Shown here: in pieces, positions 1-10,838 of the stretch | How positions within the stretch are numbered: the first letter of the stretch is position 1 | How the letters are laid out: each line of letters begins with the position of its first letter | NCBI RefSeq assembly: GCF_022539665.2 | Contig: NC_081338.1 | Location: 7,614,446-7,678,445 of the forward strand | DNA length: 64,000 nucleotides | Reading direction: 5' to 3' | DNA from: Daphnia carinata | Taxonomy: Eukaryota > Arthropoda > Branchiopoda > Diplostraca > Daphniidae | Program-made: the position numbers and the translations under genes | Notes under the pieces: model-generated | What the model saw: the letters and a program-made list of their open reading frames with translations, nothing else | Database searches by the model: none | Told to the model about the DNA's origin: nothing

Positions 1-920
1 TGAAGAGTCATTCCAAGGCCAATACTGTGTGTTTCTTTACTCTTTTTGTTGTTTGTTACACCATCATCTGGCTGTTGCGATGCGCTTCCTAGATGAATAA
101 TTTCGGCTGAAAATGTTGGCTTGCGCTACCCCAATAGCAGGTTTTTTTTTTGTTTTTGTTTCCGCATTTGATCTTCCTAACGGTTGATCTTAATAACGTC
201 GAAGTCGATTATAGAGTGTGAGTCAGCATCAGAGTGGCCGAATTTTTCGGGCTTTCTCGACTGAATAATTCGGGTGAGCACCGCTCGGTTGGAAAATTAA
301 AAGCAGCGATGACGGCATTACAGCACATAGGGCGGCTGACCAAAGCAGCAGCTAGCCCACCCCCTTTTTTTTTTTTACCTTTTCTATTTATAAAAAACTA
401 GCAGTCGCTGTGTGGCCAAAAACTTTTGACTTCAAAAACATGACCCGGAGAGATAAAAGATAGACTGTCACTTCGTCGCTCAATGCCAATTTGTCAACAG
501 TTAATCGCCCAGCTTGATTTCATACATCTTCACTCCGTTTTCATCCATCCCCTTGATTTAATTTGAGAGGTAACTGATACGCACTACCGAAATGAATTGA
601 AGAGAATTTTATTTTTTCTGGGAAACGGACGAGGACGAAATAAGAAAAATACACAAAAGGTGGAGAAGGAAAAGAGAAAGTCTTTCTGTTTATACAGCCA
701 TCCATTTAAAGAGAATTCAGTAAACATGGCTTAAAGCTGTTTACTGAAGAAGAGCTCATCGTTTACCTGTTCAGTGTCAGATACTGGGAGGCGACAATGT
801 CTTTCCCTTTTTTTTTCTTTTTATAAACGGGAAGAAAAATAGTAAAACGCCTTCGTTGCGCATTTTGTTTATAGTATCAAAATAAATGATTCTTAACCTC
901 TGTTGTAATTTTATTTTTAG
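1..920. other. Upstream intron or flank of the Zasp-like gene
   Basis: No coding sequence supported before the acceptor at 919-920. T-rich tracts and a TTTATAAAA-like stretch near 386-395 are present. If the gene has an internal promoter it could lie here, but I see nothing decisive. Confidence 0.6.
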
Positions 921-3900
921 GATCGATTTTTGCTCGCTATCGCCATCAGTTTTGAAACGATCAGAAGTCTACAAAATGTTGACTGAAGAGCAGCAAGAAC
1001 AGCAGGAACGTCGGCCTTGGCAACTGCGCAATAAAAAGACGTCGACATCGTCAGGTAAGGATCTGGAAATTATATCTCTTTACCATCTTACCATACTGTG
1101 AAATGCTGGTAAATAATGTCATAGAGGCACGTTCTTTATTTGATCGTTTTGAAAGCATCCCGGATTTTAATAGCAAACTACGTAATCACGCCGTTTAGAT
1201 TGGTGCAATAAAGCCATAAGCTTTTTTTTTTTAAATGTCGTTAGTCTTCTTTGATTTCATCGCTTTTTTAATGCACGCACATACAAAAAAAAAAGATAAA
1301 AACATCATCCTACCGTTTCTTCAAGGCCTCTTAAGATGGATCGTTCGTGCGCTTCCTTTGAATTGAATCACTCGGTATGCATCCTCCCACCGGCTTTTGG
1401 TGTTCATGATCCAGCTGTCTTAATTCTTATTTTTTTTTTTTTCTCTGAGAAAGATTCATCATCCACGAACAAATTGCTCGCATTGTTTTAGAGAAAACTA
1501 TTTTACCTCTAGCCTTTTTTTTCCCCTGTGAGATTACGTCATTTGTTGCGTGAATTTTGGGTTTTTCTCTTTTACCGATCAATACCAAATAAGTCGGGAC
1601 AATAATAAGCTATCCGATAGTCATCTGCTATGTCTGACGCATAATTTAGAATCGTCCCTAATTGCATACAATGATTATGACTTTAGATCAATGAAAAAAA
1701 AAAAAAAAGATGAATAAATCATAAACGAATTTTTATGCAATGCAGACATGAAACGCGTAGCCTGGCCGCCGGTCGGTCCTCATATGGCCCCCGAAATTCC
1801 CAGCACAAACGAACACGACAACGGGACCGCTAGTGTGCTGCAGCAGAACGGCGCCGAAGAGATAATGCAACATTATCAAAACGATACGAACAGGTTCTCG
1901 AACCAGCGTCAAGTCTCACCCGGCCCTAAAGTCGCTCCGCCAGTCCCGCCCAAACCGGGCGCTCGTGAAATTGCCAATGCTCAGGTAAACCAACCAACGG
2001 ATTCATTTTTTTTTTTTATTGCAATGTTAAAATTATTCCTTATACTGGATGACGGATTCGTGTACAACCATTAATTACGATTTTAATTTCCATACGGATA
2101 AGCCAGGGCTCATGTTATGCACGGCATAAAACGTGGGCGCGATCGACCGTTTTGCTTTGGTATTTTTATCGCAATTGTTTACGATTGGGCGTGGTGTGAC
2201 GTACGTGATGGCAAACAGCTAAAAAAATGCTGCACTCCGCCATCCGAACGGTAGATGGATTAGGCGTATAGTATTTTCTATCGTATTCTACTTTGCCACA
2301 GAGTAAACATTGACCGGCGTGTCACGATTCTATTTTTGGGGCGGCCGTCAGCGTGTGCGCAAAAATGTTGGCGAATAACACTGCGACGAAAACGCGCAGC
2401 TGCCGAAACTGGGATAGACTAACCACTTAAGGAATAGAGCTAACCATTACACGTCGTAAGGCGAACAAGAACACAGACAATGCGAAGATGCGTCATCTTG
2501 TCGTCGTTCGTCCAAAGAAACGTCGAGCAAAATTGAGAGCGACAGATCTGGGTGAATCCATTTCGAAGAAGTGCGGTATCATTAGTAGCTGGAGAGAAGT
2601 GTGTCAGCCACATGCATCTCCATGTTACCTTAGCAAGAGAACAAAACAAAACATCGGCCTAGTTTCCCCAGCTTTTAAGTGGCGCCCAAAAATGTTTGTT
2701 TTTGCTTCCGATTTGTTTTTTGTAAATATATATTTCTATTTGACCGCGTTAGCGTTGAAAGAAGTGAAGCAGAAAAAAGGGGGGAAGGTTGCGGTATAGC
2801 GCCCAAACCTTGTTTATCTTTCTATCTTGTATAAATAGTTTACTCTGTATCCATGCGCAAAACGAGATGTTCAAGGTTTTCATTCCGTTCGTGAAAGTCA
2901 GACCTGTTTAAATGAGTGTGGGAGGGGGGGTTTATCTGTCGGACGGAAACGCCACGATTAACAGGGCGCTGGACGTCCAGCAGTAAAAAGAACCCAGCAG
3001 CCGGATATCAGACGGTGAAAAATAAACTATTGCCACCGGTCTGTGTAGACAGTGGAATTATCCGAATGATCCAACCTCTAATTCCTTCCTGGAACACAGA
3101 GTGATAATCAGTTGAGTTTTCATATTACTGGATCGAACCCCTTCGTTAAACCGGACTAGCCCAACGATTCAAAACGCTGAAAAGAACTACATCCTAAGCA
3201 GAGTAAAGAGTTCCAAGTGTGAAACGCTAAAGGTAAAAGTCAATAGAAAAGCATCAACACTAAACACTCGCTATACGAAACTCGGGGGGAAAAAAATGGC
3301 CCAAATCCAAAAGTAGATTCGATGTCTCATCGTTTGGACCGCTAAACTCACGCAGAGAAGACTAGCTGCAGCGGCAATAATGACCCCCAACGCGACGCCA
3401 AATTCGTTCGCAGGGCGTCAGTCTTTAGTTACGAGGCGGCACGCACGCACAGCTTTCCGACTTCTTAATAAACAGCCTGTGTGATCAGTTTTTTGGGGTT
3501 TCAATTCAAAGAGCAAAAGGATTCGCACAACGATATCGAACTTGATGTGAGTCTTTGAATATCTTTGGCCAAATGGTGAACGCGTTCAACTGATCGCAAT
3601 TGATTGCATGAAAACAGGAATGAGTACTTTGAATGCAGATTGCTTGTTGTAAATCATAATATACTTGTTGACTACGTACTCAAACCCCCTTCGGAAATAG
3701 ATTCTTTCGTAGTCGGGGAATATTCGTTTGATGGCTATTGTTGTTTCAAATTTATTACGCAACTCGCATTGTTGTGTGTTCCAAAAAAAAAGCCGAGTGG
3801 ATGTTTGCCAGACATGAGATTCTCCTCCCAATGGCAATTCAGCAGATCACTAAACTCTTGTTCTCAAATATCATTTGTCTATTCCGTTTACGGCGTTTCT

Positions 3901-4656
3901 GAATTTCGGACACAGGCTGAATGCATCCAAACACTGCGATTGCGATCGCTCCATCTTAGGTTTGCCAATTGTCAAATCTAGTCACGTCTCGTGATAAAAA
4001 AAACAACAACAAAATAAGTTCTCATATGATAAGCAACCCTTTATTTTTGTCCCATTGAAAACAGAGCTAGATTGCTTTTTCATTTCATTTGCTTGTTTTC
4101 TATCTTCGGTAGCAATCAGCCGACTACGATAGCGACAATACAATGGCAGCAAATGGAATGCCAGAGGCTTTTGCATCAAACGAGTTGGTGGGAGAGAGAC
4201 TGTTGATCGCCAAGCCAGCTCCACCGCCCGGCTTGATCCTCCTCAAGAAACACGCACCGATTTCGCAAGAACCTCAAGCTGTATTCAATTCACAGCCTGT
4301 TTTCAAACGAGCCACTCCAGTTCGAATGCTAGGAGATATGGTGAGTGCGTTCAATTATTTTTACTGTTTTTTCCTTTTTTCTAAGCGGGATGAATTTGAA
4401 TTGATCGAAAATGGTTAAAACTGGAAATTTTTTTTTTTTTTTTCATCCCATATTCCCGTAGGTGTGGCCTCCAAAAGGGGCGGGCGGCTCATTGGACAAT
4501 TCCACACAGTCACCTGGCGTTGTCCGTCGTCAACCCAAGAATTACCAAGAATTTTTCAGCTCGAATCAATTACCCGCAAACTTCCCAACGTATCGCGCTC
4601 CGCCCGGTACCCAACATTTCGGGCTTGCAGAAGGTGAAAACACCACACCCATGTAA
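921..4656 (+). CDS. Proline-rich Zasp/ALP-Enigma-like protein, C-terminal exons (gene 5'-partial)
   Basis: Four phase-compatible exons: 921-1054, 1746-1984, 4113-4340 and 4462-4656, ending in TAA. Each intron is GT-AG. The first visible exon follows a good acceptor (TTTTTAG) and enters with one base of a split codon, so the gene starts upstream of the window, or an alternative transcript starts at the ATG at 976. The exon begins with an SPSVLKRSEVYKML segment. SEVYKML-like sequence follows the ZM/DUF4749 region in insect Zasp proteins. Two WPP motifs (RVAWPP near 1757-1774, VWPPKG at 4462) and an SH3-ligand-like stretch (APPVPPKPG) follow. No LIM domain is encoded in these exons, as in the short Zasp66/67 type. 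Family members sit at muscle Z-discs and bind alpha-actinin. Exon structure is solid. The family name rests on short motifs only and could be another proline-rich cytoskeletal adaptor. Confidence 0.5.
1985..4112 (+). other. Long intron of the Zasp-like gene
   Basis: 2.1-kb GT-AG intron between the PPVPPKPG exon and the third visible exon. Short ORFs on both strands within it (for example near 2488-2799 and 3604-3981) resemble no family I know and have no splice support. I see no RNA gene or transposon coding sequence here. Confidence 0.7.
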
Positions 4657-5577
4657 AACCCCGAAAATCATTGCGATATGGGAGGATGGCTGACAATTTC
4701 TGGCCAAACACACAGCCATCTCTGTTCTTATTTGATTAGCTGCTTACGAAAGACGGAAAAAACAGTTCCATTAAAAACAAACGCAGCCCTCTACCCCCCC
4801 CCCTTTTCACCCTTGTTAAATTTGTTACCACTTGAAAAAAATCACGCTATGCGTTTTTTTTTCTCTTTTTTTTCTAAACGAATTCTCTTTTTTTTTTGTA
4901 TCCCTTTCGCTTTGTGATATATATATATATATACAGCCAGAAGGGTTTTAATTCGTCTGGCATCGTTCTGCACAGTAACTTGAGTGAACATCCATTTTTT
5001 TCTTCTTGAAATAACATTTTCGGTTGCAGATCAATTTCCGCCTATCGTCAGCTATCTTTTCTTTGTAAGAATGACCCATTGAATTTTCTGTTGCAAACTT
5101 TTTTTGGGCCTTGTCTTCTTTTGTTTTTTGTTTTTTGTTTTCTTTTTGCTTTTGATTTTGCACGTCGAGCAGTGCAATTCCAGCACTGAAACTACTACTG
5201 CTTTTCGGCTTAAATAAGCAAAAAAATTCAGGGGGTCAACAATCAGAAATTGATAACCAATAGACGAAAACTGCGTACCAAAACCGCCTTGCCTACTCCT
5301 TCCGTCAACTGGCTTCTCCAACCAGCTCTTTCTACACTCTGACCATTGTGTCTTCGCATTTTTTTTTCTTTTTCAAATTGTCGAATCTGTTACCCTAAAA
5401 TCTAATACATGTTGACAAAAACTGAATTTCATTTCCCCCCCGTATTCATTTAAAATAAAAAAAAAAGGTAGGGGTAAATCACTCTTTCAACAAACAAACA
5501 AATTTAGAGGGGAATCTTTGCAAATATTTTAAAACAACAGGCAAAGGATATAATCTGAAAGTGTTACATAAAGTGAA
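4657..5577. other. Convergent intergenic region / 3' UTRs
   Basis: The region lies between the stop of the Zasp-like gene (+) and the stop of HERC4 (-), so both 3' UTRs fall here. It is T-rich, with a short (AT)n run at 4917-4933. ATTAAA near 4770 and AATAAA near 5454 are possible plus-strand poly(A) signals. No coding potential seen. Confidence 0.7.
4917..4933. repeat. (AT)n microsatellite
   Basis: Uninterrupted alternating AT of about 17 bases in the 3' flank of the Zasp-like gene. Confidence 0.9.
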
Positions 5578-8500
5578 TTAGGCTAGCGCAAAACCTTGAT
5601 TCTGTTGAATGGCTTGTAGCAACTTGTAGCGAAGCTTTTCCTTCGTGTTGTACATCGGAAGATCCAGTAGATTGAAACAGGTATGAGCGACAGGCAAATA
5701 TGAATCGCCACCCGCTGTCCTTTGGATAATTACCTTACAAAAAAGAAGACAAAAATGAAAATAAACTTTCAAACAGAGCACTGCCAACGAACGGCTAAAT
5801 GACATACTTTCAAAGCTTTCATCCCCAAGATGGGTATACGATCTGAACCGGTAAGAAAGAGGAGGAAATTTTTTTTCTGTTCAAGAGACATCTCGTGGAA
5901 AACTTCCCAAAATAGACGAATAGTCGGGTGGTCGGCACTGTAGCTGTTTTTATACTCGGCATTCTCCTGCAGCGCATACCAATCGTAATTTTCATTGCCT
6001 ATTAAGAAAAAATAAATGTGAAACCAACACGTGTTGGTAGAGAATCGAAAACGCTTGTAACTAACCCACAACCAAATCCATGAGCTCATGTGATTGGAAA
6101 AGCCGCAGGACTCGCCCACCACAGACTTTATGAAAGCCCCGATTAAAGGCGTCGAAATGCTTGGCAATCGACTTGTTCAACACGAAATCCACATACAAAT
6201 CCACATATTCTTGCCTAAAACCATCGAAAGATTAGCGATCGCATCCATTCTCGACTGATCAATTTTTATTCCATATTTTGGAATTACTTGTTTTTTTGCG
6301 TCACAGGAATGTTGGCACCACCGGGTTTTAACTCATCGGTCTGAACCGAACCAAAAACCTCCCGCGACATCACGAAACTAAGGCAAAAAACTTCATCTAT
6401 ATCATCTCCTTCATAATCTAGCAAAGAATGCAAACTCCTAAAACAAACAAAAAAAAAACGTATTATCACAATAAAAAAAACAAAAAATGGGCATCATTTC
6501 TTTTAGTACCGCATTAATGTTGGACACAACCCATCTATGTCGTCTAAATGAACTGGCTCGGCCAGCAACTTCTTATACAGGACTAGGGGGAAGGGTAAGT
6601 TGATGATGGTGAAATTGTAGATCGCTAAGCCGCACAGCAACCCTGGAATGCAACACAATTAAGGCACTGCACGGTATAAACTTCTATATCTGGACTTACC
6701 AATTAAAAAATACATGCCCTGCTCTTCTAGGGACAACTCTGAAAACCATATTGCCCTGCTTTCTTGGTAGTGTGTAAACATACCATACTTGGGATCCAGT
6801 ATTTCTTTCAACAACAGCATGAAAAATTCTTTCCGTACTCCACCGGCATCTTCAGCTTCCTCGCCGTGAAATTTTACCTAAATTTAAACAATTGTCGGTC
6901 AGCTTTACGTTCCCCAGATTTGAACACATTAAGAAGCTCACCTTCAATGGTTTCTTCAGGTCTGCGCTAGCGCATTTTGACAGTTCACTAATGGTATCAT
7001 TGACCAAATTCTCACGCCGGACTTCGAGTACCAGATACTGTTGAACCGCAGGAATACCAAAGAAAACGCCTCGTGTAGCGGCTTCTTGCATTGCCGAGTG
7101 CATCTGTATGTTTTGATCCGCTTCCAAAAGTAAGGTTTTTGCTTTAGCATCGAAAACGAACGAGTAATTGCATAGGCGGAATTCCTACATAACGATTAAT
7201 TGGCGAAAATTTCGCACTTCCAGTTTCGACTAATCACTTACCTTGTTGGCAGCGTCGACTAGCCATTTAAAATAATCTCGTTTCACGTCTACTTTGTCTG
7301 TTAGTTCTGGGATGTAAAACTGTTCATGCCCAACTTTTTTCACGGCGGCTTGACGATTTACGTTATTTAATTTTTTCAACATATCGAGGCATGTCTTGAG
7401 TCTGATACCCAGTCTTGTCGTCTAAAAAAAGATTTCAGAATAGTGAATACTTAACAACTTTATGGTACTAAACAAGTGGGTACCTCGGTTGGGTCGAAAC
7501 TGGATGGCAAATTAATGATATGAACGACAACTTGCTTGAAAATGTTAATGAGCCGAGTGAAGTAGTCGGTGTTTGTTGACGCCAACCACATATCTACAAT
7601 CACATATCACTCGTATTGTATGCCAGTAACATCTGCCTAGATCACTAGTATGTCACGTTACCGTAAACCTTTGCCAAATCAGGCTTTAAATTCAGCAGAA
7701 CAGAAGTAAACGGAAAGTGTAGCTCTTCAAAAAATTTAGGCTGCTGGAACTCATGGTACAGCGGAAGAATGAGGTAAACACGTAGAACTTCTATATCTGG
7801 GATGGATTGATTAAGACTCGGGAACAGTTCGTTACAGATGCATCGTCGTAGCTATTGAAAGAGGGGAGGGGGGAATTATTATATCGGTGTTTTCTACAAA
7901 AATGCAATAATATTTACCAGATTGTAAATGGTTGGATGTTCAATTCGGCTAATTTGACCAAATGTTTCCTCAGCCAAGTGAAGATCCAATCCTAATAGAG
8001 TATAATAGATAACCATATTATAGACAGGGCATTAAATCCCAAATGTATATGGTACCGTGATTTTTTGAACTGCAACCATAATGCGAGCCATCGGCACGTA
8101 AAAATGATGCATTATAACAGGCAAGGTGTGAGAAGACGGTTTCCACATATCTGCCTCAGAAAAAACGAAATATTTGTAGTGAACTTCTATATATCAATCG
8201 GTCTTAAATTAGTACCTCAGAAGGTCTAAGTCGACAGCAACGTCAGGAAGAAGTGCTCGCACTTTTTTAATTTCCTCTGGAAAAATACTTAAAATTTGCG
8301 TGGCAGCAGGATGTTCCCGATAATCAGCCGATTCAAAGTTCTCCTACACCATCTCAATAGTAGAGGTAAAACATTTTGAGTAAAACATTGCGCGGTATAT
8401 CTTACCGTATAGGGTCTAACAAGAGCAAAACTCTGATCTCCGCCACAAAAAATATTTCGTACAACTAGGCGGTTGACTTCAATTACAGATGATTCATCAC

Positions 8501-9912
8501 ATAGTACTCCCGTGTTGTTCGCCCCAGCCACGTTAATAGTATTTTCCCATTGTCCGAGCACAAGTTGTGGTGCATTTACGTTGGCGGTTGACTTCGTCCC
8601 CAACTGGCCAGATCCACCCAATCCAAAGGCATATATCCGCCCTTTTGAAGGGACAAACGCTAGCGTATGACATCTACGGAATGAAAAGCACGATTCAAAA
8701 ATTTGTCATATACGCAAACTTGCCACGCCCACCTCCCGCAACAAATTTGAGTAACCGTGGTACCCATCAATTCCAACACCTTTCTTGGCAACATTTCATT
8801 GGCAGCCGTGCAGTGGCCTAACTGGCCATACATACCCGCTCCGAAGGTGAAGACCCCTCCATCGCGAGTTAAAACGGCAGTGTGATCCATCCCACACTTA
8901 ATGTATGTTACTCGTTGAAATCGCAGGCTCTTCAATTGAGTCGGCTGCGGCCGGTTGTCTGAATCACCTAGTCCCAACTGCCCAAACGAATTCTTCCCCC
9001 AACCATAGACGACTCCTGAATAAATTCGATTTTCAATTTTGATGACGAAAACAGAAAGCAACAAGGATTTTTGTAGTATTTACCAGAACGAGATACAGCA
9101 AAACTGAAATCAGCACCACATGATATATGACTAATGGGGATTCCCTGCAGTAACTTAACCAAACAAGGTTTTAACTCTGGAGTTCCAGAGGAACCTAATC
9201 CTAACTGTCCATGACTGTTCGAGCCCCAGCAGTATATTTCACCCACTACATAAACAAATCTGTAGTGTAACTAAGTATCAAATGTAATACCGTTATAAAA
9301 TGCCTAATATCTATTTGCTTTTTCTTACCATTAGTCAAGGCCATTGAATGGCTGCGTCCACAAGCTATTTGAACTACTTGTTTGGTTGCTAAAGATTTCA
9401 CCATTTTGGGGGAAAGTATCATTGACTCGTCTAAATTCAAGCCTAATTGCCCGCTTGAGTTCGAGCCCCAGGCAAAGACCTCACCCCATTCATTTTGAGC
9501 AAGAGTGTGTTGTGCTCCACATGCAACCTGAGTAATGTTATGAGCTTCTAAGCCATCCACTTGTTCTGAAATAAAAAACAAATTCATTGATGCAACTTAT
9601 CTACATTTAAAAATCAGCATGAACCTGCTCGTGTTCTGGACCTTCCGTGGCCTAACTGACCAAAATCATTTGACCCAAATGAGTAAAGCTTGCCATCATC
9701 CATAACCAGCACTGTATGATTATCCCCACAGCCAACTGAAATTTATTGCAATGGATACACACTTTTTGCTATGAGGTAACGAATAACAGTAATATACCTT
9801 GCACAATTTTATCAGCTAGGATAAAGGGTGAAGTTCGTGGCTGAGTTATTATTTCCTCTTCTAAACCCCCCAACCCTAATTCGCCATGCTTCATACTTCC
9901 CCAACAATACAT
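5578..9912 (-). CDS. HERC4: HERC4-type E3 ubiquitin-protein ligase (RCC1 repeats + HECT domain)
   Basis: Nineteen GT-AG exons (high to low): 9912-9798, 9735-9625, 9565-9329, 9245-9084, 9015-8733, 8673-8406, 8343-8216, 8150-8056, 7991-7918, 7851-7662, 7593-7484, 7421-7242, 7184-6942, 6877-6700, 6642-6510, 6437-6288, 6214-6066, 5998-5808 and 5733-5578. They total 3153 nt, or 1050 aa, close to human HERC4 (1057). The start MYCWGS opens directly into the first RCC1 blade, as in vertebrate small HERCs. RCC1 repeats with WGxNxxGQLG motifs fill roughly residues 1-390. The HECT domain is C-terminal, with [21 protein letters not shown] and catalytic Cys1018 in HTCFNLL (codon 5679-5677). It transfers ubiquitin from an E2 to substrates through that cysteine. 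Every key residue I looked for is present and no break was seen. It is co-oriented with the glycosyltransferase gene upstream of it. Confidence 0.95.
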
Positions 9913-10838
9913 GACTATAAACAAATTCTTCGCGGTTTAAGCAGCCAGATTCGTTGCGATTAAAAGCTTTTTTACAGCATTACTTTTTTACTGTACAGCT
10001 GAAACTCAGACGGTACACCTCTAATTACTCAAAAACAACTGCAAACGAACACTTCTATTCGTATTTAAAGGCAGACGTCAAATGCTCCACATTTATTACA
10101 ATCACACAACACCAACCAGTACATAATTGTTTTGCTTGAAAAGTCGCGAATCTCCTCGACTGTTCACGAATTTAAATCGATATTTAGGTTAGATCGATAG
10201 CTACCAAATCTTAGGAATTAATACCTAGAAGTTTCAATGGCTCACGAAAAAGTCAGTATTACGGGTGTAAGCAGGCGAAGTACTAAAATATATGTTTACA
10301 CAGTGAGATATATCTTGATGTGTTGAAACTTGAAGGTGTTATCTAATTTTAAAGGAATTTTCAATATCTTGTCTCCATTTTTGCTATGTGAGAGTATCAT
10401 GTTGGCATTTACATGTGTGGATTTTTCTTCAAAGATCAGCATAGAAAATGTGGAAAAACATGTAAGCGAAGAACTTTAAAAACTAATCTCAAATTTTGTC
10501 ACCTACGGCGTAACAGTTATATAAATAAACATGAGCACATCGTAGATAAAACAATAAATTGTGTGTTGAAATACCACAGGACAAAAAGAAGAGAACGCAA
10601 AGACAATTCGATGATAACAACTAAGCATACTGATTACGTATGTAATATGATGTTCAAGATTAGGTAGCATGGTTTCATGTACAATGTGTATTTCTGTTTG
10701 AAGTTTCATAACTAAACCTGTACACAGCCAAAGGAAATTTTAATTTTCACCAAGAACACACGAACTTTGTTGAGACACTATTTCGTGACTTATTGTGAAT
10801 CATGTTAGCGGACGAAATCAAACGAGCATTATATAAAC
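9913..10838. other. Intergenic region between CSGALNACT 3' end and HERC4 5' end
   Basis: About 0.9 kb separates two minus-strand genes in tandem, so it must hold the CSGALNACT 3' UTR and the HERC4 promoter and 5' UTR. TTTAAT at 10738-10743 (ATTAAA on the minus strand) is a plausible poly(A) signal about 100 nt past the stop. A TTTATT near 10089 is a more distal candidate. No coding sequence supported. Confidence 0.65.

Noticed and set aside
2829-2838. TATAAATA-like promoter element
   Set aside because: It lies inside an intron of the Zasp-like gene with no downstream ATG exon. Such strings are common in AT-rich DNA.
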